Notes: a model not told the origin generated them from the letters alone. Shown: positions 1-13,138, counted from the stretch's first letter. The stretch: 64,000 nucleotides of DNA from Klebsormidium nitens (GCA_000708835.1 DF237173.1:25438-89437), one strand, 5' to 3'. A program made the numbers and translations.

Positions 1-2882
1 AACCGGAACTGCGTTGCATCTCCTCTTAACCTCGTCAGGCGGGATGTAGGACCATTGTGCTATTCGTTTGAAATCCTGCCACCGACACAGGGTCTTCCCT
101 TCTGTGGGGGCCTTTCCGGGCCAGCTTTCTCCATCCTTTGGGGGCTCGTCTGGCAGAGGGAGCTCCTGACCTTCGTAGAGGACTCGAACGAAGAACTGGT
201 CCGACTCTTGATCAAGCCAAAGCTCAATTGCAAGATCCGAGCTGTACCCGGGCCAAGTCTTGAGGGGCACGCCAAGACAAGCTGCAGCAAGCGAGAAAGC
301 CGAAGCGGTCAGAAGTCGACCATGCACGGGCGCAGAAAAAATGTTCGTCTCAGTTCGTCTACTGACAATGCAGCTGCGAGCTCTTGTACGAGATTGCAAA
401 TAACAACTTCGAGGCACGGTACTCAACGACCTGGCAGACACGTCCTGAATTACAGGATTCATTGTCCTGAACAAAGTTCGATGAGCCATAGACCAGTCAA
501 AACCTCAACGAAGGAATCTGATGCGGACCCACGGTGGACCTGACCGTTGCTTCGACGGTTCAAAGGACGCAAATTGTCCATCGTGATCCTAGATTTATCT
601 CGAGCTTACCGCAGAGTGGCAAGAGAGTGGTGTCATGCCCCGAATAAAGCAGCAATCGGGGGGGTCCCGGACGCTCGTGACTGTCCACCTTCGTGCTCAG
701 ATGCTGAAGCAGCTCCCCGATCAGATTCCCCATGGCGATCTGGCAGATATCCTGGTCCTGCACGACGAAATTGAGTGTTGATCTTTTGCCATCTGTAATG
801 TCAGCTCTGCGATGCATCAGAGGGGGACGACCCCGGAGGATCGCAACAAAGAAGATGAGCGGTACACTGGACACTGATGGATCAACATAAAAAGACGGAT
901 GTCGATCGTAAGTCGGAGTCGATACCAAATCCTCAAGGCTTCTTCGTGGTCAGGTTCTGCAATCGACAAGGTTTTCTCAACGAGTTTCCAGCCGCAACAG
1001 GGGTTCGTTGATTGTCAGGAGTCAATCAACAGGCGGAACAGAGTAGAGCAAAGTAACTCACACTGAATATGTCCGAGACCTCAGCAGCGTTCATCTCTTT
1101 CACTTTTTTAAAGTCGGCGGGTTTGACAACGTCTGGCCAAGGGTCACCATGAGCTTCCGCACAGATGAGTGCGTCCATCAACTACGATCAGAAAAGTAGA
1201 CCTGTGTAAAGGCGAAGCTTCCAAGAACAACTTGGAAGCTCCGAAAAATGATACGAAAGTGCAAGGGCTCTGACGAGATGCAAAAGATTGCTTCGAAGCC
1301 ATTCAAAAAGCCATGCCCTTATTCATTCAAACACAGGATGCGAACCTCCTGAACTTGGACCTCGGTGTTTGAAAAACCACCTTCATTGGATATTCTGGCT
1401 TCACATTTTGAAGTGAGCAGTATCTGCATTCTTGGCTACACAGTGCACGCCGAAGCCAGTCCTTGTCGTCAGCAGGAAAGCTGATAATTCCTGTGACTGG
1501 TGGCTGCAGGACAGTGGTCTGATCAGTTACTCAGGCACAGTTGGAATACTCACAATCAACCAAGGAAACTTCCGAGGAGGAATATGGAAGTGCTTCAGCG
1601 TAGGGCCCGTGATATGCTGCAAAGCGAAGTAGCTCGAGTCAGTCCCGGTGCATGCTTAGGTATCTCGTGGTGGACGGAGACTCCGAGATGGACAGCAATT
1701 GGCTCATAAACTCCTCGTACATACTTTGATTGACCATTAGACAGATTACACTCGCTTCTTCCAAACTTGTGAAGATCGCATAAGAACTTATGACCAACTC
1801 ACCTCAAGCCGCGCATGCCACTTGTATGCTTCTGGTGAGTCTTCTTTCTTTGTGGCATCTCGGAGGCGCCTCTTTGACAAAGCCCCCCAACTGAACAATG
1901 ACAGGTGAGAGACCTTCGGCTTCACGCTCCATCTTCATGAGGATTCTCGTAAAAATCGTTTGACCAGAATTTGAGAACCATGTGATTGGGCCAGAATACA
2001 AGTGAGCTGCTCTATATGACCATGTTTGCAAGTTAGTCTTACCTCTTACAGGCTGGATTTGGATACAAGCTCTCCTCATCGTCCGCCATGAAAGTAATCT
2101 GTTGACGCTGAGCCGCCTCCTCCGAGTCCAGAAGCCCCGTCAAAACAAACCGTGCCGAAGCATGAGTGCGTGCATAATTGGTAGATCTTATCACTAAGTT
2201 CGACCCTGCCTCTGCACTATTGCCCTCAATGAGATCCCCATACCTGATCTGCAACCGCTGGCCCAACTCATAAGCCTGATGAGCCCCTTTCTTGGTCAAG
2301 AGTCCAAAAGGGAAAGGATTGCCTCCCTCAACATACTTCTGCCTTTCAAAGGTTTCAATGTCCACAAGACGATGGGCCCATAAGGTCTTCACATTTGCTG
2401 GGATTGAGCTGGCATAGGCGCTCCTGACATTTGGACTACGATCACCGTGGCGGAAGAGCACGTGGGCCTGCGCAGGAGTAAGAAGGTCTTTAAATAGTAG
2501 TATATGACCACCACACTACCTGTCAAATCCAGGACATCAAGGTACACTAGGATGAATGCACTACCACTATGGCCTCGAGCCCCAGCTCCACATCTGAAGG
2601 TTTGAGAGTCCCATTTGAGAAGTCAGTCACAGGTTCTGATCGGATTGCAATAAAAGCATATGAGTACTTGTCATACTAATGTAGCACAAGCCATCAGATG
2701 TGCCTTCCCACCTGGAGCAGTTTCCACCGTGACTTTGCTTGCATCAGCTCCTCAGCCTTTGGATTCACAGTTGCCACCATTTCTGCTTCGGCAGGCTGGC
2801 TGAGACACACAGGACTGACACCTCTAGCACAGGCGGCGATGATTGCGATCGCCATGAAAGCGGGTTTTATACCGAAGATCAT
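1..2882 (-). CDS. Histidine acid phosphatase, lysophosphatidate phosphatase (ACP6)-like, 3' end outside window
   Basis: This is a branch-2 histidine phosphatase; the family hydrolyses phosphomonoesters, and the residue pattern resembles ACP6-type lysophosphatidic acid phosphatases. Exons I can support: 2882-2712 (start ATG, hydrophobic N-terminus like a signal sequence), 2467-2043, 1890-1803, 1181-1062, 757-610 and 281 to the left edge. The second exon carries the catalytic RHGDRSP motif near its start. The exon at 757-610 carries the second catalytic motif, SGHDTT. The last exon runs open off the window, so the C-terminus is missing. Phases agree at the junctions 2712/2467, 2043/1890 and 610/281. 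The parts between 1803 and 1181 and between 1062 and 757 are incomplete; a further exon near 1560-1625 is possible. The gene is divergent from V-ATPase d. The family call is firm; the ACP6 subgroup is less so. Confidence 0.85.
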
Positions 2883-3970
2883 CAGGATCTGTTTGACTTG
2901 ATCAGAGTGCCCTTCTTGCAGAGAAATGCATATACTTGCAGCATTTCCTGTTTGGAGGACGTGCTCATTGCTGTATCAAAGTTGAGGACTGCAAAGATTA
3001 CTTGTTGCTTGCGGGAATTGTGCAAGGAAACCCCGATCACAGCGGAGAAAAGTCCGGGTGTAAACCAGCAGGGTCCAGGTACTGCGGACAGCGTCTGCTT
3101 CCTTCTGGTCGCATTGAGCTGATGTGGCCTTACAAGGTGCCCTTTGCTCATACATCAGATCTGCGCCTTTGAGCTGCATTCAAGATCGCACTGTGCACTG
3201 TGCGCTGCTCAGCTCTGCATTTCCCCATGTGGAAGTGCCAAGATCTGCTATTAGTATCCGAGTCCGTGCAAGGACGCTTTCGAAGGTACGAAATCCTGGC
3301 AGTCGGCCTTGAAATCCTGACTATATGTAGGTAGCTAAATCCTATGCAAGGAAAAATTCTATATTACCTTATTCATAGTTGCTCAGTGGAGAACTTGACA
3401 CTACCGTAGGTAGAGTCTGCAGGCTAGACCCAAGAGAAGGCCACCAATACGTTGTGTACCGTAGTTTTGAGGGTTCTCAGTGCGTATGAATACTATAGAT
3501 TCACCATAGGTATTTAATAGCACATATATTAGGTCAGCTCGAGGACTTCTGAAGGCAATTTGTGGTCACGGAAAACCTCCAATCACCTACCTACCTACCT
3601 ACAAACCAAAACTGGGCAAACCTTGATTCCGAGTCTTGAGTCCCAGCAGAGCATGGCAGAGCAGCAGCAATAGCGCCTCCTCTCCTGGTTACTTGAGAAC
3701 TTTCAAGTGTTTGGTCTATGATCGTAAGTGAGCCCCTTGAGTACTAGGCGCTTTATATTGTCTTCTTTTGGACAAGGGTCAGCTTCTTAGTCACGTCACG
3801 AGCATTCTTCTGGGATCAAGTTTGGTCGCTGAAAGGGCCCAATTCGTGCATCCTGTGTCTGTCTGCGTAAGAAGATATGTTATTCTGAATGCGATCAATC
3901 CTGAGAAAGTCGAGTAACGGCAGCAGCAATCGAGGCGGCCTAAGATCGGATTCAGCACCCTCTGGGCAAG
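2883..3970. promoter_or_regulatory. Divergent spacer between acid phosphatase and V-ATPase d
   Basis: About 1.1 kb separates the two start codons and must hold both promoters and 5' leaders. No gene was recognised; the open frames here are short and lack coding character. A (CTAC)n microsatellite of about four units lies at roughly 3586-3603. No convincing TATA box or operator could be singled out. Confidence 0.5.
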
Positions 3971-6900
3971 ATGAGCATGTACGGGTTTGAAGCGATGAGT
4001 TTCAACATCAAGGATGGATTTCTGGAGGCCATAGTGAGGGGATACAAAGCAGGCTTGCTCTCAGCAATTGACTACAACAATCTGTGCCAATGCGAGACAC
4101 TTGATGACATCAAGCTTCAGCTTTCAGGCACAGACTACGGAAACTTTTTGGCAAATGGTGAGTGGGACTTTCTGGGTGCTTCAATTCTTCAAGTATGCCA
4201 CAGCTTCAGTTTCTATAAAGTGAGTGCCTTCCTCATTGAGCTGGTATAGAGGAGCACAGAACGTAAGCACCGCTTCAAAGATCTGCCCCGGAGAAGCTGA
4301 ACACGTGGACGCGTCTGATCTGGCAAGTCATTTTGAAACAAGTCAGCTGGCTGAGGATCTAGGGTTCTCAAAGGTGTTGGTCAATGTGGACTCTTTTAAA
4401 GCTCAGGTTTACTCTGAAACTGCGGCTCAATCTATTTCTGACCTTTAGTGTTATTCCTGGTTCACAGAGCCCTCCCCGCTGCACACAGCTACAATTGTGG
4501 AGAAATGTACACAGAGTCTCGTCAGCGAGTTCAGCTACATGCGCACACAGGCATCCGAGCCTCTCGCAACCTTCCTAGACTATGTCACGTGAGTACTTCA
4601 TGTTGGCAAAGGACTTTTCTAAGAATACCGTCTGCGAGCACGATTGATTGTGTGATGTTTGCAGATGCGTTTGATTTGTTTGTTTTTTTTTTCTCTTGCT
4701 TTGCCAGGCACCCTGTCTCTCTGGATTTGCAAATTCCCTTGCAACGAGCACCTCAAGTTGTGTGCAGGTATGGACATATGATTGACAACATCGTGCTCAT
4801 TGTTTCGGGGACTCTCCACGAGCGGGATGTCCAAGAATTGTTGGACAAATGCCATCCGCTTGGGATGTTTGATAGGTGAGCGATGTGACCGAGGTTCTAA
4901 AACTGCATATTGCTTTTTAAATTTCACCCAGCATACTCTGGGCGGCACTCTGCCAACGCTGGATCAGTGATCATAAAGACAGATTTGAAATCTGAAAATG
5001 CCTACGGAAGTTTCTTTGCACCACTTACAAATGATTTAACCGTATCCTTTGCTGCAGTATTGCTACCCTGGCAGTTGCATCAAACATGCGCGAGCTCTAC
5101 AGGCTTGTCTTGGTTGACACCCCGCTCGCCCCGTACTTTGCCGAGTGCGTCACATCGGAGGTGAGAAGAAGCAGGAAGCGAGAGTCAAGGTGCTATATAC
5201 TAGTCGGAGATAGAAGAACCAGCTATTATCCACCAATATTGCAGGCTGTTTTAGTTTGTCAACCCCTTCTCCGCAATTGTAGCAACAGGGCCGATTCTCT
5301 TTATGTCATACTTACACCTCTCATCTCTGGTTGCTGAAAATGTCTCTACGAGGTTGTCTCAACTGGTTATTTCAACCTCCAGCCTCTCTGACCTTCACCG
5401 TCTAGTGAGGGCTGTTATGCGACAAGAAAGAGGCCCCAGATTGTTGTGTAATTGTTCGAAGGCATCCGCTCTTCCTGCACATCCTCTTTCCTTTGTGCAC
5501 ACCCTACCAGCCCTCACTCCCCTTTGTTGTTCACATCAGGACCTTGATGACATGAACATTGAGATCATGAGGAACACGCTCTACAAAGCGTATCTGGAGG
5601 ACTTTTACAACTTCTGCAAAGTGAGTGCCTTCTGACAAGTGCGACGTATAAAGCAATTGTCTGGCCCAATGTCCTCTTCCTCTTGATTGAAGATGAATCA
5701 CGCTTTTCTTGAAACGCCCATTTGCTGAGCATTTCATAGAGAGTCGTGTCACGGTATGGTAGGAAAGGCCACAAGATGTGGTGGCCCCAACTCCTGATGG
5801 ATGTGGCGCTTGAGACTTTGATCTTTCGACTAAAAGCCTGCTATTTGGATGAGGGATTCTCTGAACGGATTCCTTGGGTCGTATCGTGCAGAAGCTGGGG
5901 GGTGCAACTGCTACAATCATGTGCGACCTTCTCGCATACGAGGCTGACAGACGAGCCATCAACATCACAATCAACAGGCAAGTCGAACCTCGTCAAGAAG
6001 GGCTTTGCTCTCGTGCTTCCAACCGATCTCGCAGGCTCTGGGGTCGAACCCAGCCACCTCCGAGTCATCGGGACTAGGTGCAATACCGCTTGAGCAAACC
6101 TGCCTTGTTTTTCAACGGAAGAGGCTAACGGTTGTTGAGCATAAGTGATGTCCCATGCGGTTTGTTCGCAACGTGTGTGTTTAAGCCTCTCTTCCGAGCA
6201 TTCACAGCGGACCGGGAAAGTGGTTCGGCAAGTTTGACAATCTGTGATTTGGTTTGTGCAGCATCGGGACAGAGCTCACCCGGGACGACCGGCGCAAGCT
6301 GTTCTCACACTTCGGCCTCTTGTGAGTCCTTCGCAACCGGCTCTGCACTCGTTCGTTGGTTGCCATCCGCATTGAGAAGAACGACTCTCTCCATAAGTGT
6401 ACTTGTCTCTCGTTACCACACTCTGGCCACCAATTTTTGAATCTCACTCTGGAAGATATGGAAACACCTTGAAGGATTTTGATTCACACCTTGGGCGGAT
6501 GCAGAGCCTTGCTTGCATGCCAGTGTCGCTCCTTGTGTTGCTCGTGCTTTCTTCAGCCGCAGGATGTAGCTGCTGAGTTAACGGTCCTACTTCGAGGCCG
6601 GCTTTGAAAGTACAAACAAGCTTATCGTGTAGACGTAAGTGGCATACGTGTTATCAAAAAGATGTGTGTACTTCCTGACTTCTTGTTCATGGGGCCCTCT
6701 TGCTCATGCAGGTATCCTTACGGCCACGAAGAATTGGCGGTCTGTGAAGACTTCGACCAGGTGCATATTCTTAGGGCTTTCAGACCGTTCGTCCTGCCTG
6801 TTTCAGCGATCCCTGTGCTGTGGTACCTTTGGGATCATTCTAAATTGCTCCCGAAGAACACCTTCATCTGTGATACGTTCACGGTGAACTCACGTATTTG

Positions 6901-7928
6901 CAAAAGCGATGCTTCAGTCTCCTTTCGGAGAGGTTCTTCTGCCGGCTGCTTATAGTGTTTCTTGAAGCACCGTTCTCCTCACAGCATCATCTGCGACCCT
7001 ACTCAGTTCCTCAGCACCCGAGTTGGTACTCGGTTTCGGCATCCGCGTTTCCAGGGCCCAGCCCTCCAGATCCTGTGTGTTTTCAGCTTTGCAGTCGGCC
7101 CCTGCTTTTTTCTCGTTAGAAGGAGCATAGGCTTCGAAGAAACGATTAGGGTGCTTTTCCGTTAGATGAAGGTGCGTGCGGGCAATGGAAACAATACCCC
7201 CTAACAACGCATTCTAAAGGCTGCTTTCAAAGCTGTTTTTAATGGCTGCTCTCCCTTTTGCAGGTGCGTGCGGCGATGGAGAAGTACCCCCCCTACCAGA
7301 GCATCTTCTCGAAGCTCCAGTTTGGTGAGAGCCAGATCTTGGACAAGGCCTTCTACGAGGCGGAGGTCAAGGCGTGCGTTCTGGGATACGAGCAACAGGT
7401 GAGCCACGATCCATGCATCTTCCAAGGCACCTTGTCGGTGGCGACTTGTCAGAGACTTCTTTGTTGGTGGCGGGCTTATCCCTTCTGCAGGGCTTCTTGT
7501 CGGTGGGGGTTCCCATTACGCCCTCAATCGCCAAAGTTTTCCTTCTGGAGCTTGTGCAATCTTGGTGGAATTGTTCGTTTGGGAAAGCACCAGATCAGTA
7601 CAAAACTCGTATTTAACCGGCTTGACTCAGATTGAAGTATGAGCAAGCCACTGCAGACTCGAGTCTCGAGGAGGTAGAATCTGGTCAGCAGTTGCTTCGA
7701 GAGACGATGTCAGAACAGGCGCATATACCCGAACAACAGCTCATTCAGTACGTTACTGGTCTTTGTCTGCACTCACTATCTCTTTCTTCCCTGCAGTTCC
7801 ACTACGCTGTCTTCTTTGCCTACGTAAGGTTGAAAGAGCAGGAGATTCGGAACATCATGTGGATTTCAGAATGTGTTGCACAGAACCAGAAGGCGCGCAT
7901 TCATGACGGGATTGTCTTCATCTTCTAA
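3971..7928 (+). CDS. VHA-d: V-type proton ATPase subunit d (V0 sector)
   Basis: Subunit d is the cytosolic cap of the V0 ring that couples rotation to the V1 stalk in vacuolar and endosomal H+ pumps. Ten exons join in phase: 3971-4157, 4468-4588, 4768-4875, 5058-5160, 5540-5620, 5892-5977, 6262-6321, 6712-6760, 7264-7398 and 7797-7928. They give a 353-residue protein, close to the usual length of about 350. The whole length is recognisable, including [39 protein letters not shown] and the terminal FIF. Intron 6 begins with GC instead of GT (after 5977). Intron 8 contains a decayed copy of the following exon start near 7171. Intron 6 contains a tRNA-like element on the other strand. The start is the first ATG giving the conserved N-terminus [13 protein letters not shown]. 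Confidence 0.97.
6031..6103 (-). tRNA. tRNA-like element (tRNA pseudogene or head of a tRNA-derived SINE) in V-ATPase d intron 6
   Basis: On the minus strand, 73 bases begin GCAGGTT and end AGCCTGC, which pair as a complete 7-bp acceptor stem with one wobble. A box-B-like GGTTCGACCCC sits in a CTGGG/CCCAG stem, and an A-box-like TGCTCAAGCGG lies near the 5' end. The D stem pairs poorly, the T loop is one base short, and the anticodon arm is irregular with no T33. No run of T follows. A functional tRNA therefore seems unlikely; a tRNA-derived repeat or decayed tRNA fits better. The anticodon cannot be assigned with confidence. Confidence 0.5.
7171..7215 (+). repeat. Decayed copy of the start of V-ATPase d exon 9
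   Basis: The stretch starting GGTGCGTGCGG resembles the exon-9 start at 7263 and continues with similar spacing of ATGGA and a run of C. The offset between the two is 92 bp. The copy has lost the acceptor AG and its reading frame. The flanking pyrimidine-rich stretch upstream also resembles the tract before exon 9, as expected from a tandem duplication of the splice junction. Confidence 0.6.
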
Positions 7929-8781
7929 GGTCGGAGCCGCCCTATCCCTAAGCAGCCACATGACAGATTGGGAGACATTCAAACACCTTACCAATTTTAG
8001 CGTAGATCGTTATGTAAATACCTGAAACCAGAGTCCGCACTGTGACATTGAAAGAGACCTGCCTGGCATGCCACCCGCCCTATGCCCAAGCATACACATT
8101 CGACGATGGCTGTTGCGTTGGCCTACCAAGTTTAGAAACTCAACTTATTGAAGTATACTAGAGAGGCAAGCCAATGTATACGGTCTGCTAGGCCGCATAG
8201 AAGAAATGCAAGAGCTACTTAATATGCACTAGCTTGAACACCGGATGCAGTGCCGTCATTGGCCACGGGGGCCGCCTGAAAAACATGTGGACGGCCATGC
8301 AGCTGTACATTCAATTATGTGCATGCATGACAACTGAGATGGTTAAATATCATAGTCTCATGTGCGATTGAGCACTGCGGCCTGAAGCAATAATTTATAT
8401 ACATGTCGAAAATGGAACCATGTGTCGCTCACATGATATGCCGCATGTCAACATGGGACACAAGGGACTTCGACGAAGAGTACGCCGTTACTTTACTATT
8501 AGTACACACCAAACTCAGCATGATGCATGGCAAATGCCGCGACCTAGGCGGACAACGCTACATGCCGCGCCTTGGCATCCGAGTTGTTGCATGACTTCTG
8601 CGGCCATCATCGACGACTGAAGTGCGTCCATGCAGACATAAGGCACCTGCCGCACCTCAGGAATTCTTCAGCTCTAGCTCAATCGGTGTCAGGCGTTACA
8701 GAAGCTGCTTCTGCTTCGTCACTAGGTAGATGGTCAAATATACAAGGCCTATCAAGTCGACAAGGCTCCTCGAGGAAAGGT
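7929..8781. other. Convergent 3' spacer rich in CATG/TGCA
   Basis: This lies between the 3' ends of V-ATPase d and MCTS1. No gene was recognised. By eye there are about 18 CATG tetramers in 850 bp, with the densest part at 8281-8600, against roughly 3 expected by chance. The spacer presumably contains the poly(A) sites of both neighbours. Confidence 0.5.
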
Positions 8782-11700
8782 TCAATCTAGATGTAGCGTC
8801 TGCAAAAAAAAAAAAAAATCCTTATCCTGAGCACTTTGGAAAAAGAATTCAGAAAGAACGATAAAGCAGCGCCTTATTGAGGGTTGGACGGGCAGCGAAA
8901 ATTCGATGAAACCGCACTTCCCGCAATCGCAACCATTCTAACATGTGCACTTGTGCAGAACGTGCTCGGCTCAAAGCAGGACAACGATGCGCAAAGCGGT
9001 AATCTGCCTCATGCACTTTTGGAAAGTTGTTGTAGAAACGGGGAAAAACAATCAGCTCGACGAGGAGGGAGGGCGTAAAAGGGGTGCTAACCTTCCAAAG
9101 GCCGTCGTTTAGATAGTGAATATTGTCGACCCCAATTCCCTTGTTTATTTTCGCTCTGCATAAAAGGTGAGGGGAGATTTCAATAAAGGCTGTCTGGAAG
9201 AACGCACTTTCGAAAAGCAGGCTGTGACACCAGGAACTTCTAACAAGCATCAATCAGAAGCAATCTAACTTGCCCTTGCCTTTTCAGTACTGCCTGAAGA
9301 CCTCAGAAGATTAAAAGAACCGGCTCGGAACCCACAAGCAACAATGGCGTCTCTCATTCCCGCACAGATATAGTTGCAGCACTTGCAAATGCAGAGATCA
9401 GACGCTATTCCATACGCTCCAGTGCACAAGAAAGCAAGCAGACTGAAAGCAGATTCCTGAAATCTGCAGCGAGAAGACAAGCCAGCGAGCACTTACATAT
9501 CCCCCGTCGACATTTTTGTCATGCCGATCGCAAGCGCAAGCTCTTTCCCCTCTGCGTGAATTGCCTGCATAATCCCAGGCGCTGAGTTCAACGACATTGG
9601 CAATAAGCAGCAACGAGCAGCGCAAGAAAGCCTTGGCGTGAATATCACACTTTACATGGTTGCAGATGTGGACGAGACGACGGTTTTGATTGACAGTGCC
9701 GGCTCGTCCAATTCTATCAAACGTCCAAGTGAAGTACGCTGATTGATCGGAGAAGGGCCAACAAACAGAACGGACATCCCACACTCGACCTTGTCCCGCC
9801 AGGAACCAAAAACGTTGCAATCAATTTTGCAACTGCTTTGTAAGTTGGTTGTCCGCTTGATGAGCTGAACTCCAAACAAGGTTCTTAGAAAGCTCCTTGG
9901 CTGATTACCGGCTGACAAATACATTCATCGAATACGGAGTCGACCAGCGGACCGCTTTTCCATTCGTGACAGCTTCGACGGTCTGAGTTTATGAGCATCA
10001 TGGCTTCAAACTCGGCTTTGAACAGCGACCCTTTTAAAGACGTGAGTGGACGGTGCCAGCTGAAGCTGCTACAATCTTCAACGGCTGGCCGCAATACCTA
10101 ACTCTAATCGACGGCAACCACAGAAGTGCGCTTCAAAAGAGTCTAGTTGTTCAAAGCTGCATACATCAAAAGCTCGGCCGTTCGAAGGTGAGGGCTGCAA
10201 TCACTACGAAGGAAGTCGATCGAGTTGGCCGGACTTGACAAAACCTGCAGTATTGCCATGGTGGCCCTCGAGAACAAACCACCGTGATTTCTCGCCTGGA
10301 ATGAGACTTCTGTCCCAAGATTCTGACGTCCGATTTGACACGTCAGCTTTTGGTTCTCGAACCTTACAAACAGAAAACTTGACGCTCTGACGTTCCGAAC
10401 GGAGAGTGAATTTCTAAGCACAAGCGACGACTCACCACCGGTTGTTCTGCATCCACTTCGTCTTCTAGCGCGCCGCCTTTTGACGTGAGACCAGGACACA
10501 TGATGTTCGCTCCGGATAGCACGAACTTGATAGCGCCCCGGTCGACCCGCACCCGTTTCATGACCGTCGGATCTGCGCAAACCAATGAATCGACGGTCGT
10601 GAACACGGGAGGATAGCTCACCAGTTTGACAATGCTTTTGTTGTATGAAATGCTCTGCATGCCGACTTGCCGGGGCAGAGCTTAGGTGAATGCGATGATA
10701 AGCATGCTCATGATTTTCTGCTGACACTTCTATTGCTCTCGTCTCCGACCGTTTGCAACCTCTTGGCAAGGCCGTAGCAGAGTTGAGGCGTCGTGGGGTT
10801 GTTCCGGACTGAATGATCGTAGTAAAGAAAGAGAGCGAAAAAGGAACGGAATACGAGAAGAAGAGAGAAGATGCCAACACTCGGCACACAAGCTTCCGAC
10901 AGAAAGACTCGTACTTCGGTGTTTTCAAGGGTCCCGTAAGTGCGCATAATATTTTCAAACAGGTGACGCTGCCTGACGACTGACGTACTAAGACGCACAC
11001 TTCACTCCATGCAAACTCTTCGAAGGTCGGGCATGCGGCGAGAATTCGGCGGCTCACACTGGTGCAGTAAGCGGAGTGTTGGCATGTAAGGGCCATCCCG
11101 GATGTTGAAGAAGAGGGGAACGTTGTTGATGACGACGAGGTTTAGGTGGTTCTGACTGCCAACCAGATAACGAGGAACGGTCTTAGAACATCAGCAGGTG
11201 CACTCAGAAGACGAAAAAGGAGGATCCGAACATTCTGACGAGAGTCGTTTTCATATACTTGCAGAGTCAACGCTTTGAGGGATACAACATTTTCCGTTTT
11301 TGGAGGCGCGGGAGAGGAGAATAGCTTTTAACAGAAGCCGCTTGAGGCAGCAGCTGACGTGTTGCGCAATCACTAAGAAGTACCCAAGCTTTGCTTTGGA
11401 TTCAACTTTATGCATGTTTCGACAGCGCTTTCAATGCAGAAGCTTCAGAAGAACGACTGAAGTCGGATGGACGCAATTCTTGCGATACTATAGCAGCACC
11501 AGATTCATCAGAAAAGCGGAGTTTTTCTTGTCGTGCTCACCACTTAGCAACGATCAGAGGCTCCTTTTTTGGAAGAAGATCGTCTAAGACAGGCTCGAGC
11601 AGAGGATACTGCAAAACGGGAAGGGATGATGTCAGCGGTGCACCTTCAAAGGGCTCTCAGCCATTCGGGAGACCCCTTAAAGAGGGCGTCACAGGACTGG

Positions 11701-13138
11701 TCCTACAGCAAGCGACCAAATTGCCCCAAATCAGGGCCAGCTTGGTCGCCGAAGGCACTTTTCGAGATGGAATCTCAGCCGTCAGATGAAGTTTTCCCTC
11801 AGGACTCAGATGCACGAGTGTACCTTGACATCTGACGCCCTCATTAAAGTACGGGTTGGCAATGGCCAGATCGTTCTGTATGTTTGACAGGTGATTAGCC
11901 CCACTGAAAGCAGCCAGAGTCAAGGCTGTAGGAGAGCGGACATTCCACTGAGCTCCAAAACGAGGATGCACAACTTTCTGATGCGCAGTTTACCCAAAGC
12001 TTTCAACACACGTTTCAACAAAACTATGCGGCTCTTTGATTGTAACAACCTCGACACGGTCAACAACAGAAGTGACACCCGAGGATGGACCCGTTGACCG
12101 GACACCCTGGTTGTAAAGAAAAACTTTAGTCTTAAAATCTAAGGTCCGGAAAGCAGAAACTTTAATATTAGCTTTTGGGATGGCATACCAGGCTAGGCAC
12201 TGTGCATGCTCAAGGGAGCCTCCAGTTCTGGCTACGGCAACCAGATAAGTATGCCTTTGGCCCCTCAAAGTCCGGTGGCGATGCCGCCCCAATCAGTGGC
12301 ACCACTTCCGAAGACCAACTCTGATCTCACACACTCCAGCTATCTTAAAGACAGGTTCCTGTGAGATCTCGACAGGAGAGAGTTGTTGACAGAAAAGTAG
12401 ATTCACTACTGTAGACGGAAAAGTTCACCACCGACTGCACGCACCTGATCGGCGATACTCTGCCGGATCTTCCTCTGCACTGAGGATTTCACTTGGTTCT
12501 GCCCCGAAACCTCCTCATGGGTGAATCTGCAGTCCACACAGAAGGATATGAGCATCTAAAAGTGGCTCTCGGATTGAATGGGGAACATTGGTGGAACATC
12601 CTGACACAACCATTTTTTAGGAGCACCGAAGCCCGTTTAGGCAACTTCGACTGATCGCCCCGCTTTTTGAGAAAGTCGCTTCGTAGCTTTGCAGCATCTC
12701 GGGGCATCCGCGCGAATTGCGTAACCTTGAGGACAATTGCTTGTATCAATGTTTGGCAATTTCATCATTGAAGTACTGACCCGCTTTCACCTCAAACTTC
12801 CATTGAAGTACTCTAGGGCGTATCAACAGTTGGGACTTCATCATTTCAGTTGAGAACCCCATTTTTGGTAATGGTGCCATCAAGATAATCACCAGATAGT
12901 GACAACCAAGCCACAAAGCACAGAGATCATATAACAACTTCAATGCTTTGCGTCCTGAAAGAGGGGTCTTCTGCATGGAACTCGACTTTTCATTGAAAGT
13001 TTCAACCACGGCACGGCTTCTTTTAAAATACTGTAATAAACGAAGTATTTGAATCCAATTCTTGGAAAGATTCCTCAGGTCAGCCTAACGTAGAACTGGC
13101 GCGTCAAATTGTGGCAGGCGCACTTACTTTTTGAACAT
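8782..13138 (-). CDS. MCTS1: MCTS1 / translation machinery-associated PUA-domain protein
   Basis: MCTS1 pairs with DENR to recycle post-termination 40S subunits and support re-initiation. Eight exons fit in phase: 13138-13128 (11 nt, encodes MFK plus two bases), 12526-12445, 11608-11541, 11155-11058, 10572-10436, 9564-9497, 9155-9092 and 8799-8782. The product is 181 residues, the same as human MCTS1. Diagnostic parts are [31 protein letters not shown] and the PUA core [19 protein letters not shown], then [16 protein letters not shown]. The last exon, only 18 nt, follows a run of 15 T on the minus strand and encodes TLHLD plus stop. Its donor is the weak GTTAGC, so the final five residues are less certain. 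The long open frames on the same strand near 10143-11096 are shadows crossing introns. Confidence 0.93.

Noticed and set aside
10143-11096. 317-codon minus-strand open frame across the MCTS1 introns
   Set aside because: It runs through two MCTS1 exons in the wrong frame and its translation lacks domain character; the spliced MCTS1 reading explains the region.
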